From Labrys sp. KNU-23 (GTDB lineage: Bacteria > Pseudomonadota > Alphaproteobacteria > Rhizobiales > Labraceae), in contig NZ_CP043488.1 of the NCBI RefSeq assembly GCF_008330945.1, forward strand, positions 1,116,001 through 1,180,000: a stretch of 64,000 nt of DNA, read 5' to 3'. Below are positions 42,768 through 51,998 of this stretch, in pieces (position 1 is the first letter of the stretch; every line of letters begins with the position of its first letter). A program made the translations under genes and the position numbers. The notes beneath the pieces were generated by a model. That model made no database searches and had not been told where the DNA came from. It was given only the letters and a program-made list of their open reading frames with translations.

Positions 42768-43448
42768 TCAAAGTTCCGCGTAGAGACCGGTGGCGTTCTC
42801 GTAGGTAAAGCGCAGGGGTACCGAGCCCCGGACCTGCCAGGCTTCGATCGGCTCGCCCGCGATCAGGCGGCAGGCGTCGTCGGTCGCCACCACCGCCCCG
42901 CCATAGAGCCGGTTTGCCAGGTTGAGGATGGCTGTCTGGTGCATGGCCGTGCTGGCCGTGCCGCAGGCATCCTTGACCAGGAGCACGTGGAAGCCGAGGG
43001 CCACCGCATCCTTGACCGTCGCATCGACGCAGGCCTCGGTCCACACCCCCGCGATGACCAGCCATTCGATGCCCTTGCGCCGCAATTCTTCCGCCGGCGA
43101 GGCAGCGCCGAACAGGCTCGGCTCGGATTTGAAGATGACCGCCTCCCCTGGTGCCGGTGCCACTTCGGTGCAGATGGCGATGCGCGGATCGTCCTTGTCG
43201 CTGAAGGCCGAGCGTCCGTCGGCCTGCAATGGATGGAACGGGCGGCCAGGTGCAGCCGGATCTACGACATAGGCGGCGTGATAGAGCGGCACGCCATGCC
43301 GGCGAGCCGCATCCTGCAGGCGGCGTGCGTGCGCCAGAACGCTGGCATAGCCTTCGACCAGATAGCGCGGGTCGGCCCGATGCTCCTCCTGGAGATCGAT
43401 GAAGATGGCGGCCATCCGGTTGCGGTCGATATGCAGCGTCCGTTTCAC
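42768..43448 (-). CDS. Isochorismatase-like cysteine hydrolase
   Basis: A 226-residue cysteine hydrolase. The Asp-Lys-Cys triad is visible: Asp in AAIFIDLQEEH, Lys in AVIFKSEPS, Cys in AGVWTEACVDAT, with the cis-peptide segment GVWTEAC. Relatives hydrolyse carbamoyl or amide bonds (N-carbamoylsarcosine, nicotinamide, ureidoacrylate). The start is GTG 43448, directly abutting the TAA of the M24 gene, so it is probably translated by re-initiation. It may release ammonia or an amine from the imported compound. Confidence 0.86.
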   Translation of the reverse strand: MKRTLHIDRNRMAAIFIDLQEEHRADPRYLVEGYASVLAHARRLQDAARRHGVPLYHAAYVVDPAAPGRPFHPLQADGRSAFSDKDDPRIAICTEVAPAPGEAVIFKSEPSLFGAASPAEELRRKGIEWLVIAGVWTEACVDATVKDAVALGFHVLLVKDACGTASTAMHQTAILNLANRLYGGAVVATDDACRLIAGEPIEAWQVRGSVPLRFTYENATGLYAEL

Positions 43449-44753
43449 TTAAATCTGCCCTTCCAGGAATTCGTCTTCATAGGGAAAGCGTGACAGGAGT
43501 TCCGTCCCGGTTTCGGTGATCAGAACCTCGTCCTCGAGCTTGACGCCCTCGCGCCCGCCCTTTTCGCCGATATAGCTTTCCACCGAGACGACCATGCCGG
43601 GCACAAGGTGCCCGTCGCGTCCATAGGTCTCGTAGTCCATCGAATGGGCGATGAAGGGCGTTTCCCCATGCATGCCCACGCCATGCATCACCGAAGTGTA
43701 GCGCTGGTCGACGAAGCGCTCGGGAATCTTCCAGGCCTTCTCGGCGATCTCGCGGAAGGCCATGCCCGGTTTCACGATGCCGATATTGTGCTGCACCTGG
43801 TCGTAGGACATGCGGTACAGCGTCTTCTGATAGGCCGTCGGCTTGCCCGGACCGCAGCGGAAGGTGCGGGAGAAATCGGAATAATAGCCATAGCAGCCGA
43901 TGGTGTCGGTATCGAGGGCCACCAGTTCACCCGGGCGGATCTTGCGTCCGCTCGCCTCGTTGAACCAGGGATTGGTGCGCTGACCCGAACTCAGCAGACG
44001 CGTTTCGATGAATTCGCCGCCCTGCCGGATCACCTCGTGATACATGATGGCGAAGAGGTCGTTTTCCGAAACGCCGGGCTTGATCGCCTCCCGCACCGCG
44101 GCGACGGCGGCTTCGGCACCGGCCATCGAAACCTGGAGGCATTTGACCTCCTCCGGTGTCTTGACGGCACGTACCGCCAGGATCTCGCCCTGGCAATCCC
44201 TGACGTCGCAGCCGCGCTTTTGCAGCGCCAACGCCTGCAGATGGCTGCAGCGATCGAGGCCGAGCTTCATCGACCCGCCGCCATGAGTCTTGAGGAGTTC
44301 GGTGATCTCGTCGGCGAAGGGGCCGGCTGTCTCGTCGTCCCGGCCCGACACCGACGACCAGACGAGCTTGGAAGGCCGTGCCTCGTCGACCGTGTCGAGC
44401 ACCATCGAGACATGGTAGCTCTGCGGATATTCGAACAGGACGATCGGCCCCTCGGTGGGGATGAAGAAATAGCGCGTGGAATTGCGCAGGAAATAGCCGA
44501 ACATGTTGCGCGAGCCGGTGGCGTAGCGCTGGTTGTAGGGGTCGAACAGCACGACAGCGCCATAGCCCGCCTCGGCCATCCATCGCCGCAGCCGGGCAAG
44601 GCGCCCCTTGCGCAGGGCATCGGCATCGATGAAGGAAGGCTCGGTGTCGGAAAGCCACATGCCGCCGGCCGGATCCGCGGCCGCCGGATGGCGCATGCGA
44701 TCCTTGAAGTCGACATCCTCGACGCGATCCGGATCGAAAACCACAATGCTCAT
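43449..44753 (-). CDS. M24-fold metallohydrolase resembling DMSP lyase DddP
   Basis: A 434-residue creatinase/aminopeptidase-P-fold protein. Dinuclear-metal ligands are all present: Asp and Asp in VALDTDTIG, Asp in SDFSRTF, His in MHGVG, Glu in VESYIGE and Glu in KLEDEV. The stretches GGEFIETRLLSSGQRTNPWF and VLITETGTELLSRFP resemble DddP strongly. The residue three after HGVG, an Asp reported to be catalytic in characterised DddP, is Gly here, which argues against simple DMSP lyase activity. AGGAG precedes ATG 44753. Creatinase, ectoine hydrolase or proline dipeptidase are alternatives. Confidence 0.82.
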   Translation of the reverse strand: MSIVVFDPDRVEDVDFKDRMRHPAAADPAGGMWLSDTEPSFIDADALRKGRLARLRRWMAEAGYGAVVLFDPYNQRYATGSRNMFGYFLRNSTRYFFIPTEGPIVLFEYPQSYHVSMVLDTVDEARPSKLVWSSVSGRDDETAGPFADEITELLKTHGGGSMKLGLDRCSHLQALALQKRGCDVRDCQGEILAVRAVKTPEEVKCLQVSMAGAEAAVAAVREAIKPGVSENDLFAIMYHEVIRQGGEFIETRLLSSGQRTNPWFNEASGRKIRPGELVALDTDTIGCYGYYSDFSRTFRCGPGKPTAYQKTLYRMSYDQVQHNIGIVKPGMAFREIAEKAWKIPERFVDQRYTSVMHGVGMHGETPFIAHSMDYETYGRDGHLVPGMVVSVESYIGEKGGREGVKLEDEVLITETGTELLSRFPYEDEFLEGQI

Positions 44754-44789
44754 GAACGTTCTCCTGTCCATGAACAGTGACCAACCCGC

Positions 44790-44808
44790 GCGCGCATTGT
44801 TTGCGCGC
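44790..44808. promoter_or_regulatory. GC-rich 7-bp palindrome upstream of the M24 gene
   Basis: GCGCGCA-TTGTT-TGCGCGC is a perfect inverted repeat in the 109-bp gap between the AraC-type regulator stop and the M24 start, 36 bp before that start. It may be an operator or a weak hairpin. Confidence 0.35.
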
Positions 44809-44862
44809 TTTCCGCGAAAACTATGCGCAATTCCGCCAGACGGCCATTTGTGCCCCCTCTCG

Positions 44863-45864
44863 TCATATCCGGGGCGCCTCTCCCGAGATCGACTTGCGCT
44901 GGCGCACGCCCCGGGGCGCATAGCCGAAGCTGTCACGGAAGGCCCTGGAGAAATTGGCCGCATTGTTGAAGCCGCAGGCCAAGGCCACTTCGCCAACCCG
45001 CAGGCTCGAATGGGTGAGCAGGTCGGCCGCCCGCCTCAGGCGCAGGCTGCGGTAGTAATGGTTCGGCGTGACGCCGAGCTCGGCTCGAAAGGAGCGCTCG
45101 AGCTTGTCGGCCGACACGCCGAGACGCCGCGCCAGCGCATCCATGCGCAGGAGGTCCTCGACGCAGTCCTCCATGATCGCCACCGCAGCCAGCACGAGTT
45201 CGTCGCCGATCCCGGTACGCAGGCGCAGCGGCATCAGCCGCCGGTCCACGCTCGACCGCAGCGGGCTGTGCACGAACCATTCGGCAACACCGGAAGACAA
45301 CTCGCTGCCATGGTCACGGCCGATCATGTCCAGCATCATGTCGAGGCTGCCCACCCCGCCCGCCGCCGTGAAGCGCCGCCGGTCGATGACATAGAGATCC
45401 CGCTGCATGTCGAGGCCCGGAAAAGCCTCGCGAAAAGCCGGCTGGCTGGTCCAATGCAGGGTGCAGGCATGGCCGTCGAGCAGGCCGGCACGGGCGAGCA
45501 GGAAAGCCGCGTCGGCGACCGATCCGAGATGGGCGCCGGCCCGGAGGTTGCGGCGGATCCAGGCCATGGCATTCTCGGCAACCAGGTGATCGGCATCGCC
45601 GCCCGAACACACCACGATGCGATCGACGGACGGTGCGTTCCGAACGCCGAAATCGGGCTCGATGTCGATGCCGTTGGAGGCCCGCACCTTGGCGCCATCT
45701 GGCCCGACCGTGATCCAGGAATAGCAGCGCCTGCCCGACAGCGTGTTGGCGGCGCGCAGCGGCTCGATCACCGAACTGAATGCCATCAGGGGAAAACCCG
45801 GGAACATCAGCACGGCAAAGCGGATAGCCTCGCCCGCCTGCCTTTCGCTCGGCCTGGTCTCCAT
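44863..45864 (-). CDS. GlxA/GbdR-type AraC-family regulator with DJ-1/PfpI domain
   Basis: A 333-residue regulator with an N-terminal DJ-1/PfpI-like ligand domain (FAVLMFPGFPLMAFSSVIEP; elbow region VVCSGGD) and a C-terminal AraC DNA-binding domain with two HTHs (RRLGVSADKLERSFRAELG; VGEVALACGFNNAANFSRAF). This architecture is that of GbdR, CdhR and ArgR-type activators of glycine betaine and carnitine genes. Its place between the MttB homologue and the betaine importer fits. ATG 45864 has AAGGG upstream and follows the MttB stop by 13 nt. Confidence 0.88.
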   Translation of the reverse strand: METRPSERQAGEAIRFAVLMFPGFPLMAFSSVIEPLRAANTLSGRRCYSWITVGPDGAKVRASNGIDIEPDFGVRNAPSVDRIVVCSGGDADHLVAENAMAWIRRNLRAGAHLGSVADAAFLLARAGLLDGHACTLHWTSQPAFREAFPGLDMQRDLYVIDRRRFTAAGGVGSLDMMLDMIGRDHGSELSSGVAEWFVHSPLRSSVDRRLMPLRLRTGIGDELVLAAVAIMEDCVEDLLRMDALARRLGVSADKLERSFRAELGVTPNHYYRSLRLRRAADLLTHSSLRVGEVALACGFNNAANFSRAFRDSFGYAPRGVRQRKSISGEAPRI

Positions 45865-45877
45865 GGCATCGATCCCT

Positions 45878-47413
45878 TCAGGGTTCCCCGGCGCCGATCT
45901 CCGTGCGCCGGCGCGTGATATAGGCCTCGAGCTCCTCGCGAACGGCCTCGTCCAAAGCGGGCTCCTGATATTCCCGCAAGGCGTGCTGCCAGAGGCCCGT
46001 CGCCCGGTCGAGTGCGTCATGGGCACCCGCTTCCTGCCAGCTGCCGTAGTTCTGCCAGTTGGAGAGCATCGGCTGATAGAAGGCGGTTTCGTAGCGCGAC
46101 ATCGTGTGTTCGCTGCCGAAGAAATGCCCGCCGGCCGGCACGGCTTTGATCGCCTCGAAACCCAGATCGTCCTCCTCGAACGGCATGGGACGCAGGAACT
46201 CCATCATGTTCTGGAGGATCTCGACGTCGAGGACGAGCTTTTCATAGGACGCCGTGAGGCCGCCCTCCAGCCAGCCGGCGGCGTGATAGATCAGGTTGGC
46301 GCCGCCAAGGACGGCGCCCCAGGTCGCCATCTCCGTCTCATAGGCAGCCTGCAGATCGACCGCATTGGAGGCGTTGGCATTGGAGGTGCGATAGGGCAGG
46401 CCGTAACGCCGCGCAAGCTGGCCGGCGATGATGTTGGCTTTGGTGTTCTCAGGCGTGCCGAAGGCCGGCGCGCCCGAGCGCATGTCGACATTGGAGGTGA
46501 AGGCCCCGTACATCACCGGCGTGCCAGGATTGACGAGCTGCGTCAGCACCACGCCGAACAGGGCCTCGGCATTCTGCTGGCACAGGGCGGCCGCCAAAGT
46601 CACCGGCGTCATCGCGCCCATCAGCGTGAAGGGGGTGACCGTCACCGGCTGGCCATGCTCGGCCATGGCCATGAGGCCGTCCGCCATGGCGTCGTCGAAC
46701 AGCCGCGGCGAGTTGACGGAGATGATGGTGATGACGCCGGGCGAAGCGCGCATCTCCTCCAGTGTGATGCCCCGCGCGATTGCCATCATGGCGATCGCGT
46801 CCATGGCCCGGCCACGCCCGATGGCGCTGCAGTGGAAGCTCAGATCGCTGAGAGAGAGGTTGGCCTTGTAGGTGTCGAGATGGCGCGAATTGGCCGGCAG
46901 TTCGATCGGGGCGCAGACCTGGTTGCCCAGGATATGGATGGCGTTGAAATAATGTGCCAGGCGGGTGAAATTCTCGTAGTCGGCGAGATTGCCGGCTCGC
47001 CGGCCATTGATGCGGTCATGCACGTTGGGCGGCCCTGCCACCAGGCCGAAGACCAGCGCATTGCCGCCGATCTCGAGCTGCTTGTCGGGATTGCGGCCGG
47101 TCAGGGTGAAGCGACGTGGAGCGGTGCGGAGCGCTTCCTTCACCAGCGTCTCGTCGATACGGATGGTCTGGCTTTCGCGATCGACCAGCGCGCCGGCCTT
47201 CTCGAACAGGTCCATCGCCCGTGTGCTCATCACCCGGATGCCGAGTTCGGAGAGGATGCGCATCGAGCTGCGATGCAGCACCTCCATGCGCTCGTCATCC
47301 AGCATCTGCATGGGTGAATAGGGATTCGACACGCGCTGCCAGGGCAGCTGGGGAATGCCCCCGCCCCGCATGCTTCTCGATCGGCGCCCCCCGCCACGCC
47401 TGTCCTGTGTCAT
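45878..47413 (-). CDS. MttB-superfamily methyltransferase, non-pyrrolysine type
   Basis: A 511-residue trimethylamine-methyltransferase-family (COG5598) protein. The frame is uninterrupted by any amber codon, so it is not a pyrrolysine enzyme; such members demethylate glycine betaine, proline betaine or carnitine in studied bacteria, transferring the methyl to a corrinoid protein. No corrinoid protein or reactivase is visible nearby, so the acceptor is unclear. Characteristic stretches include LGGANLIYHAAGWLEGGLTAS. The start is uncertain: ATG 47413 lacks a strong SD, and 47440 and 47455 are possible. It begins the regulator-M24-importer run. Confidence 0.85.
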   Translation of the reverse strand: MTQDRRGGGRRSRSMRGGGIPQLPWQRVSNPYSPMQMLDDERMEVLHRSSMRILSELGIRVMSTRAMDLFEKAGALVDRESQTIRIDETLVKEALRTAPRRFTLTGRNPDKQLEIGGNALVFGLVAGPPNVHDRINGRRAGNLADYENFTRLAHYFNAIHILGNQVCAPIELPANSRHLDTYKANLSLSDLSFHCSAIGRGRAMDAIAMMAIARGITLEEMRASPGVITIISVNSPRLFDDAMADGLMAMAEHGQPVTVTPFTLMGAMTPVTLAAALCQQNAEALFGVVLTQLVNPGTPVMYGAFTSNVDMRSGAPAFGTPENTKANIIAGQLARRYGLPYRTSNANASNAVDLQAAYETEMATWGAVLGGANLIYHAAGWLEGGLTASYEKLVLDVEILQNMMEFLRPMPFEEDDLGFEAIKAVPAGGHFFGSEHTMSRYETAFYQPMLSNWQNYGSWQEAGAHDALDRATGLWQHALREYQEPALDEAVREELEAYITRRRTEIGAGEP

Positions 47414-47590
47414 GCCCGCTACGCCCACCCTGTTATTCATCCGACAACTCGGCATGATAGGTGCGGGGGGACAGGCCTTTCACGTGATTAGTTTGGCGGC
47501 ATTGCCCAAAAAAAATGATGTCATCGCGAAAAGCGGCATTGAACCGGCGACGTGGATCGGACTAGCCTCCGGCAAACATCAAGAGCCGCC

Positions 47591-48478
47591 ATGAAGCCCC
47601 CTCCTCCGCTCAACTACATCCGCTCTTTCGAATGCTCGGCTCGCCATCTGAGCTTTACCGAGGCGGCCAAGGAACTGGGCTATACCCAGGCCGCCATCAG
47701 CACCCATGTGCGGGCGCTCGAGCATTACATCGGCAGGCAATTGTTCGTGCGCTACCCGCGCAGCCTGAAGCTGACGGAGATGGGCGAGGCCTTCCTGCCG
47801 ACTCTCAGGCAGGCGCTCGACCAGATCGACCACGCCACCGAGGCGATCCTTGCCTCTGTCAGGAACCGGACGGTGGTGATTTCCTGCCCGGCGACGCTGG
47901 CCACCAACTGGCTCACCGGCTGCATCGCCGCCTTCCATGTCCGGTATCCCGACATCGAGGTGGTGCTGCATGGCACGATCTGGGAGGATCCCAGCGAGCC
48001 GGCCGCCGACCTCACCATCGCGGCAAGGCGTTTCGACAACAAGCCGCCGGCCGCGACGGCCCTGTGGGACGAGAGCCTCGCTCTGCTCTGCGCACCGCAG
48101 TTCCTGTCGGGGCCGAATGCGATCCGTTCCCCCGCCGATATCCTCAGGCAAGGCTGGATCTTCGTGCACAGCCGGCAGGAATACTGGCAATGCATGGGCA
48201 CGGCCCTCGGCATCGAGACCTCGGACCACGAGAAATATCTCAGCACCAACTCCTCCAACATCGCCCTGGAGCTGGCGGCAGCCGGCGCGGGCTGCGTTGC
48301 CGTGCAGCTTTCGCTCGCCCGCCCCTTTCTGAAGAGAGGGCTCCTGGCCGAACCCTTCGCCGTGCGCCCGCCCAGCCCCTGGGGCTATTATCTTTCCGAC
48401 AATGCCTCATCCAAGGGCAGCGTGGTGAAGATCGTGAAGGAATGGATCCTGGCCCGCGCCAGGGCCGACATGGCCTGA
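47591..48478 (+). CDS. LysR-family regulator
   Basis: A 295-residue LysR-type regulator starting MKPPPPLNYIRSFECSARHLS; HTH around residues 18-50 (LSFTEAAKELGYTQAAISTHVRALE). The substrate domain contains TLATNWLTGCIAAF and the GcvA-like SSNIALELAAAGAGCVAVQ. It is divergent from the MttB homologue (177-bp gap) and 251 bp upstream of the dimethylglycine-dehydrogenase-like gene, where a LysR-style dyad lies. It could control either or both. Confidence 0.87.
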   Translation: MKPPPPLNYIRSFECSARHLSFTEAAKELGYTQAAISTHVRALEHYIGRQLFVRYPRSLKLTEMGEAFLPTLRQALDQIDHATEAILASVRNRTVVISCPATLATNWLTGCIAAFHVRYPDIEVVLHGTIWEDPSEPAADLTIAARRFDNKPPAATALWDESLALLCAPQFLSGPNAIRSPADILRQGWIFVHSRQEYWQCMGTALGIETSDHEKYLSTNSSNIALELAAAGAGCVAVQLSLARPFLKRGLLAEPFAVRPPSPWGYYLSDNASSKGSVVKIVKEWILARARADMA

Positions 48479-48553
48479 GATGATCCTGCAATAGACTTCC
48501 CCGAGCTGATCCTAGGTCTGACGGGTTCGGCAACAAGCGAAGATCGCGAGGCC

Positions 48554-48578
48554 AATGACCTCGTTTTATTTGGTCATT
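48554..48578. promoter_or_regulatory. AATGACC-N11-GGTCATT dyad, LysR-type site
   Basis: A perfect 7-bp inverted repeat with an 11-bp A/T-rich spacer (TCGTTTTATTT) lies 151 bp upstream of the dehydrogenase start and just after the LysR gene. LysR proteins typically bind interrupted dyads built on T-N11-A. No other clear signal was seen in 48479-48729. Confidence 0.5.
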
Positions 48579-48729
48579 CTTCGCCGAACATTGTGCTTTT
48601 ACCCGGAAGGCCGCCTACCCGCCCCGGCCACCGCTGCCTAGACTTGTGCGGTCAGGCGATCGCCCTGCCGCGGATCTTCCAAGGGCAGCCGGTCTTCGCC
48701 ACATGAGTCTTCATCGGGAAGTTCGTTCC

Positions 48730-51150
48730 ATGCGTAGCCATGCCCAGGCCGTCGTCATCGGCGGCGGTTTGATCGGTTGCTCGATCCTCTATCACCTCGC
48801 CAAGCTCGGCTGGACCGACATCGTCCTGCTGGAGCGGGACGAACTCACTTCGGGATCGACCTGGCATGCGGCCGCCAACATTCACGGCCTGCACGATTCC
48901 ACCAATATCAGCCGCCTGCAGCATTACACCATGGCGCTCTACAAGGAGCTCGAGGCCGAGACCGGCCAGGGCTGCGGCATCTTCCAGCCCGGTTCGCTCT
49001 ATCTGGCCCAGACCGTCGAGCGTGAGCACCAGCTGCGGCTGCAGGAGGCAAAGGCGCGCCGCTATGGCATGAACTTCTATGAAGTCTCGCGCAACGAAGC
49101 CGAAAAACTGCATCCGCTCGTGGATTTCTCGGGCATACGCTGCATCATGTTCGAGCCCGAAGGTGGCAATGTCGACCCATCCGGGGTGACGGCCGCCTAT
49201 GCCACCGGGGCTCGCCAGCGCGGCGCCGAGATCCATCGTTTCACGCCGGTGACGGGCACCGAGGCCCAGCCCGACGGAAGCTGGATCGTGTGCACGCCGA
49301 AGGGCGATATCCGCACCCAATGGGTCGTCAACGCCGCCGGCCTGTGGGCGCGCGAAGTGGCCGCCATGGCCGGGCTGACCCTGCCGCTGATGCCGACCGA
49401 GCACCAGTATTTCGTCACCCAGACCATCTCCGAGATCGCCGCGCTCGATCGGCGCCTGCCCTCGGTCGCCGATCGAGACGGCGAATATTATCTGCGCCAG
49501 GAAGGCTTGGGCTTGCTGGTCGGCGCCTATGAGCGCGACATGCGGTTCTGGGCCGAGGATGAGACACCCGCCAATTTCGGCCATGAGCTGTTTCCCGACG
49601 ACCTCTCCCGCATCGAGGACAATATGATGCGGGCGATCGAGCGCGTGCCGGTGCTCGGCTCGACCGGCATCCGGCGCGTGATCAATGGTCCGATGATCTG
49701 GTCGCCCGACAGCGCTGTGCTGTTCGGCCCCGTGCCGGAAATGAAGAACTATTTCTGCTGCAACGGCATCATCCCGGGCTTCTCCCAGTCGGGCGGCATG
49801 GGCAAGCTCGCGGCCGAATGGATGATCGAGGGCGAACCCTCCCTCGACATGTTCGCCTGGGACCTCGCGCGCTTCGGTTCCTGGGCCGACAAGGCCTTCA
49901 CCAAGGCCCGGGTGCGCGATCAATACGGCCATCGCTTCAAGATCCACTTTCCCAATGAGGAGCGCAGCGCCGGCCGGCCTGTGCGCACGCGCCCTGCCTA
50001 TGCGCTGCAGCAGGAAATGGGCGCGGTATTCGGCTTCAACTTCGGCTGGGAACATCCGCTCTGGTTCGCCGCCGAAGGTGAGCCCCGGGAGGAGACGGCC
50101 GGTTTCGCGCGCCAAAACTGGTGGAATCCGGTGAGGCGGGAAGCGCGCATGCTGCGCGAGCATGCGGGCATCATCGATATCTCCAACTTTGCCAAATATG
50201 AGGTCACCGGCCCGGGTGCACAGGCCTGGCTCGATGCGCTGTTCGCCAATCGCATGCCGGTGCGGACAGGGCAGATCTGCCTCACCCCCCTGATCGGCCG
50301 GCGGGGCGGCGTTGCCGGCGACTTCACGGTGACCAGGCTTGCCGATGATCGCTACATGATCTTCGGCTCCGGCATGGCGGAGCGCTATCATCAGCGTTTC
50401 TTCAACGCCGTGCCCCTGCCGGAAGGAACGCTGTTTCGCTCGATGACGGAAGCCATGTGCGGTTTCAGCGTCGCCGGCCCCAAGGCGCGCGCGCTCCTGC
50501 AGGGCCTGACGTCCGAGGACCTTTCCAGCGTCTCCTTTCCCTTCATGCGTTCCCGCCTCCTCAAGCTGGCCGGCATCGAGGTAGTGGCCCTGCGGGTATC
50601 CTTCACGGGTGATCTCGGCTGGGAGCTTCATTGCCAGACCGGCGACCAGAAGGCACTCTATCGCGCCCTCCTCGCTGCCGGGCAGGAGTTCGGTGCCGGT
50701 CCTGTCGGCGCGAGGGCGATGACGTCGCTGCGCATCGAAAAGGGCTATGGCAGCTGGGGGCGCGAATATTCGCCGGAATACTGGCCACAGGAATCCGGCC
50801 TGGCACGCCTGATCAAGCTGGACAAAGGCGCTTTCCTCAACCGTGATGCTTATGCGGCCGTCGCCGACAATCCGGCGCGGGATCGGCTCGTCACGCTGGC
50901 CATCGAGACCGAGGATGCCGATGCGACCGGAGGCGAACCGATCTTCCTGCCGGACGGCACCCCGCTCGGACAGGTTTCCTCCGGCAGCTATGGCTATTGG
51001 GTCGGCCAGTCATTGGCCCTTGCCTATGTCAAGGCCGATCTGGCCCAGCCCGGCGATGTCGTGACGGTGGCCATATTGGGCACCTCGCGCAAGGCGCGCA
51101 TCCTCGCCGAGCCTGCCTTCGACCCAGGGGGCGAGCGCTTGAGAAGCTGA
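48730..51150 (+). CDS. Dimethylglycine/sarcosine dehydrogenase-like FAD protein with GcvT domain
   Basis: An 806-residue two-part enzyme. The N-terminal DAO-type FAD domain has VVIGGGLIGCSILYHLAKLG; the His in GSTWHAAAN aligns with the residue that binds FAD covalently in dimethylglycine dehydrogenase. The middle FAO_M and C-terminal GcvT folate domain (MCGFSVAGPKARALL, TGDLGWELH, AMTSLRIEKGYGSWG) would capture formaldehyde on tetrahydrofolate. Substrates in the family are dimethylglycine, sarcosine and related N-methyl amino acids. ATG 48730 has GGGAAG upstream; ATG 48703 is the alternative. It completes the theme of stepwise betaine demethylation. Confidence 0.88.
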   Translation: MRSHAQAVVIGGGLIGCSILYHLAKLGWTDIVLLERDELTSGSTWHAAANIHGLHDSTNISRLQHYTMALYKELEAETGQGCGIFQPGSLYLAQTVEREHQLRLQEAKARRYGMNFYEVSRNEAEKLHPLVDFSGIRCIMFEPEGGNVDPSGVTAAYATGARQRGAEIHRFTPVTGTEAQPDGSWIVCTPKGDIRTQWVVNAAGLWAREVAAMAGLTLPLMPTEHQYFVTQTISEIAALDRRLPSVADRDGEYYLRQEGLGLLVGAYERDMRFWAEDETPANFGHELFPDDLSRIEDNMMRAIERVPVLGSTGIRRVINGPMIWSPDSAVLFGPVPEMKNYFCCNGIIPGFSQSGGMGKLAAEWMIEGEPSLDMFAWDLARFGSWADKAFTKARVRDQYGHRFKIHFPNEERSAGRPVRTRPAYALQQEMGAVFGFNFGWEHPLWFAAEGEPREETAGFARQNWWNPVRREARMLREHAGIIDISNFAKYEVTGPGAQAWLDALFANRMPVRTGQICLTPLIGRRGGVAGDFTVTRLADDRYMIFGSGMAERYHQRFFNAVPLPEGTLFRSMTEAMCGFSVAGPKARALLQGLTSEDLSSVSFPFMRSRLLKLAGIEVVALRVSFTGDLGWELHCQTGDQKALYRALLAAGQEFGAGPVGARAMTSLRIEKGYGSWGREYSPEYWPQESGLARLIKLDKGAFLNRDAYAAVADNPARDRLVTLAIETEDADATGGEPIFLPDGTPLGQVSSGSYGYWVGQSLALAYVKADLAQPGDVVTVAILGTSRKARILAEPAFDPGGERLRS

Positions 51151-51191
51151 AGCCCCGTCCGGTATGGAGCGCGCCTTCTGCCGACGCCATG

Positions 51192-51998
51192 CTATTTCTT
51201 GGCGGGCAGGAGGGCGACGGCGGCTTCCGTCGTCAGCAGGCGGAAAGTCAGGCTTTCCTGGAAATAGAGCTGGACCGATGTCGTCGAATGGCTGGCATAG
51301 CCGATGGAGATGTCCTGGCCCACGGAGAGTTCGAAATCCCCGCCCCGCGTCGTCAGCACCAGCCCGCCCTCGATCGCCGGCGCCCAGATCACCGGCCCAT
51401 CCACAAGGCGCTCGATATGGTGGAACACCGGATAGCCGTCATCGCTGCCGCCGGCCGCCGCCGTATAGGCATCGGCCCCCAGCACCAGCGCATAGGGACC
51501 GTCGACGCCCGCCAGCCGCAACTGGCTCACCGCCTGCGCCACCACATCCGGATAGGCCTTCACCTGGGCCGGAAGCGTCAGGGCCGGATTGGACAGCCCC
51601 TGGCGAATGCCGGCGATGCCGGCCGCGGCAAAGCCGTCGAAAACCGAGCGATCCTCGGCAAAGGCCAGCTTGCGCGCCGCTTCCTTCACCGGCGACCAGT
51701 CCGAGTCGGCCGCACCACGCTCGACGTCATCGATGGCCTGGCGTGCCAGTTCGAAGGGAACACGCAGTTCCACCAAGGCCTTCACCTCCCGCTGGGCGGC
51801 CTGAACCCCCTCGCCCGGCCCGGCAAGCGGCAGGATATGACCCGTTCCCACCGCCGATGCCGCCAGGCCCTGCGGGCCCGCGACGTCCACCACGCGCCGC
51901 GCCGCCAGATGACGCTTGAGGGTGCGCGTCGCCTCCTCCTCGATCTGCGCCCAGGCAGCCTCGGAGATCGGTGCCAGCTCCCGATGAAGATTATTCAT
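51192..51998 (-). CDS. Encapsulin shell protein (family 1)
   Basis: A 268-residue HK97-fold shell protein of the linocin/CFP29 type, beginning MNNLHRELAPISEAAWAQIEEEA, the typical encapsulin N-terminus, and ending with the conserved QDISIGYASHSTTSVQLYFQE strand region. It self-assembles into an icosahedral protein compartment. Its ATG overlaps the DyP peroxidase stop by 8 bp, so cargo and shell are translated in tandem. A longer frame reaching upstream into the peroxidase was rejected because family sequence starts at 51998. Confidence 0.95.
   Translation of the reverse strand: MNNLHRELAPISEAAWAQIEEEATRTLKRHLAARRVVDVAGPQGLAASAVGTGHILPLAGPGEGVQAAQREVKALVELRVPFELARQAIDDVERGAADSDWSPVKEAARKLAFAEDRSVFDGFAAAGIAGIRQGLSNPALTLPAQVKAYPDVVAQAVSQLRLAGVDGPYALVLGADAYTAAAGGSDDGYPVFHHIERLVDGPVIWAPAIEGGLVLTTRGGDFELSVGQDISIGYASHSTTSVQLYFQESLTFRLLTTEAAVALLPAKK

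Noticed and set aside
48652-50631. 659-codon minus-strand open frame opposite the dimethylglycine-dehydrogenase-like gene
   Set aside because: The plus strand carries FAD and GcvT domain motifs throughout, while the antisense frame has none.
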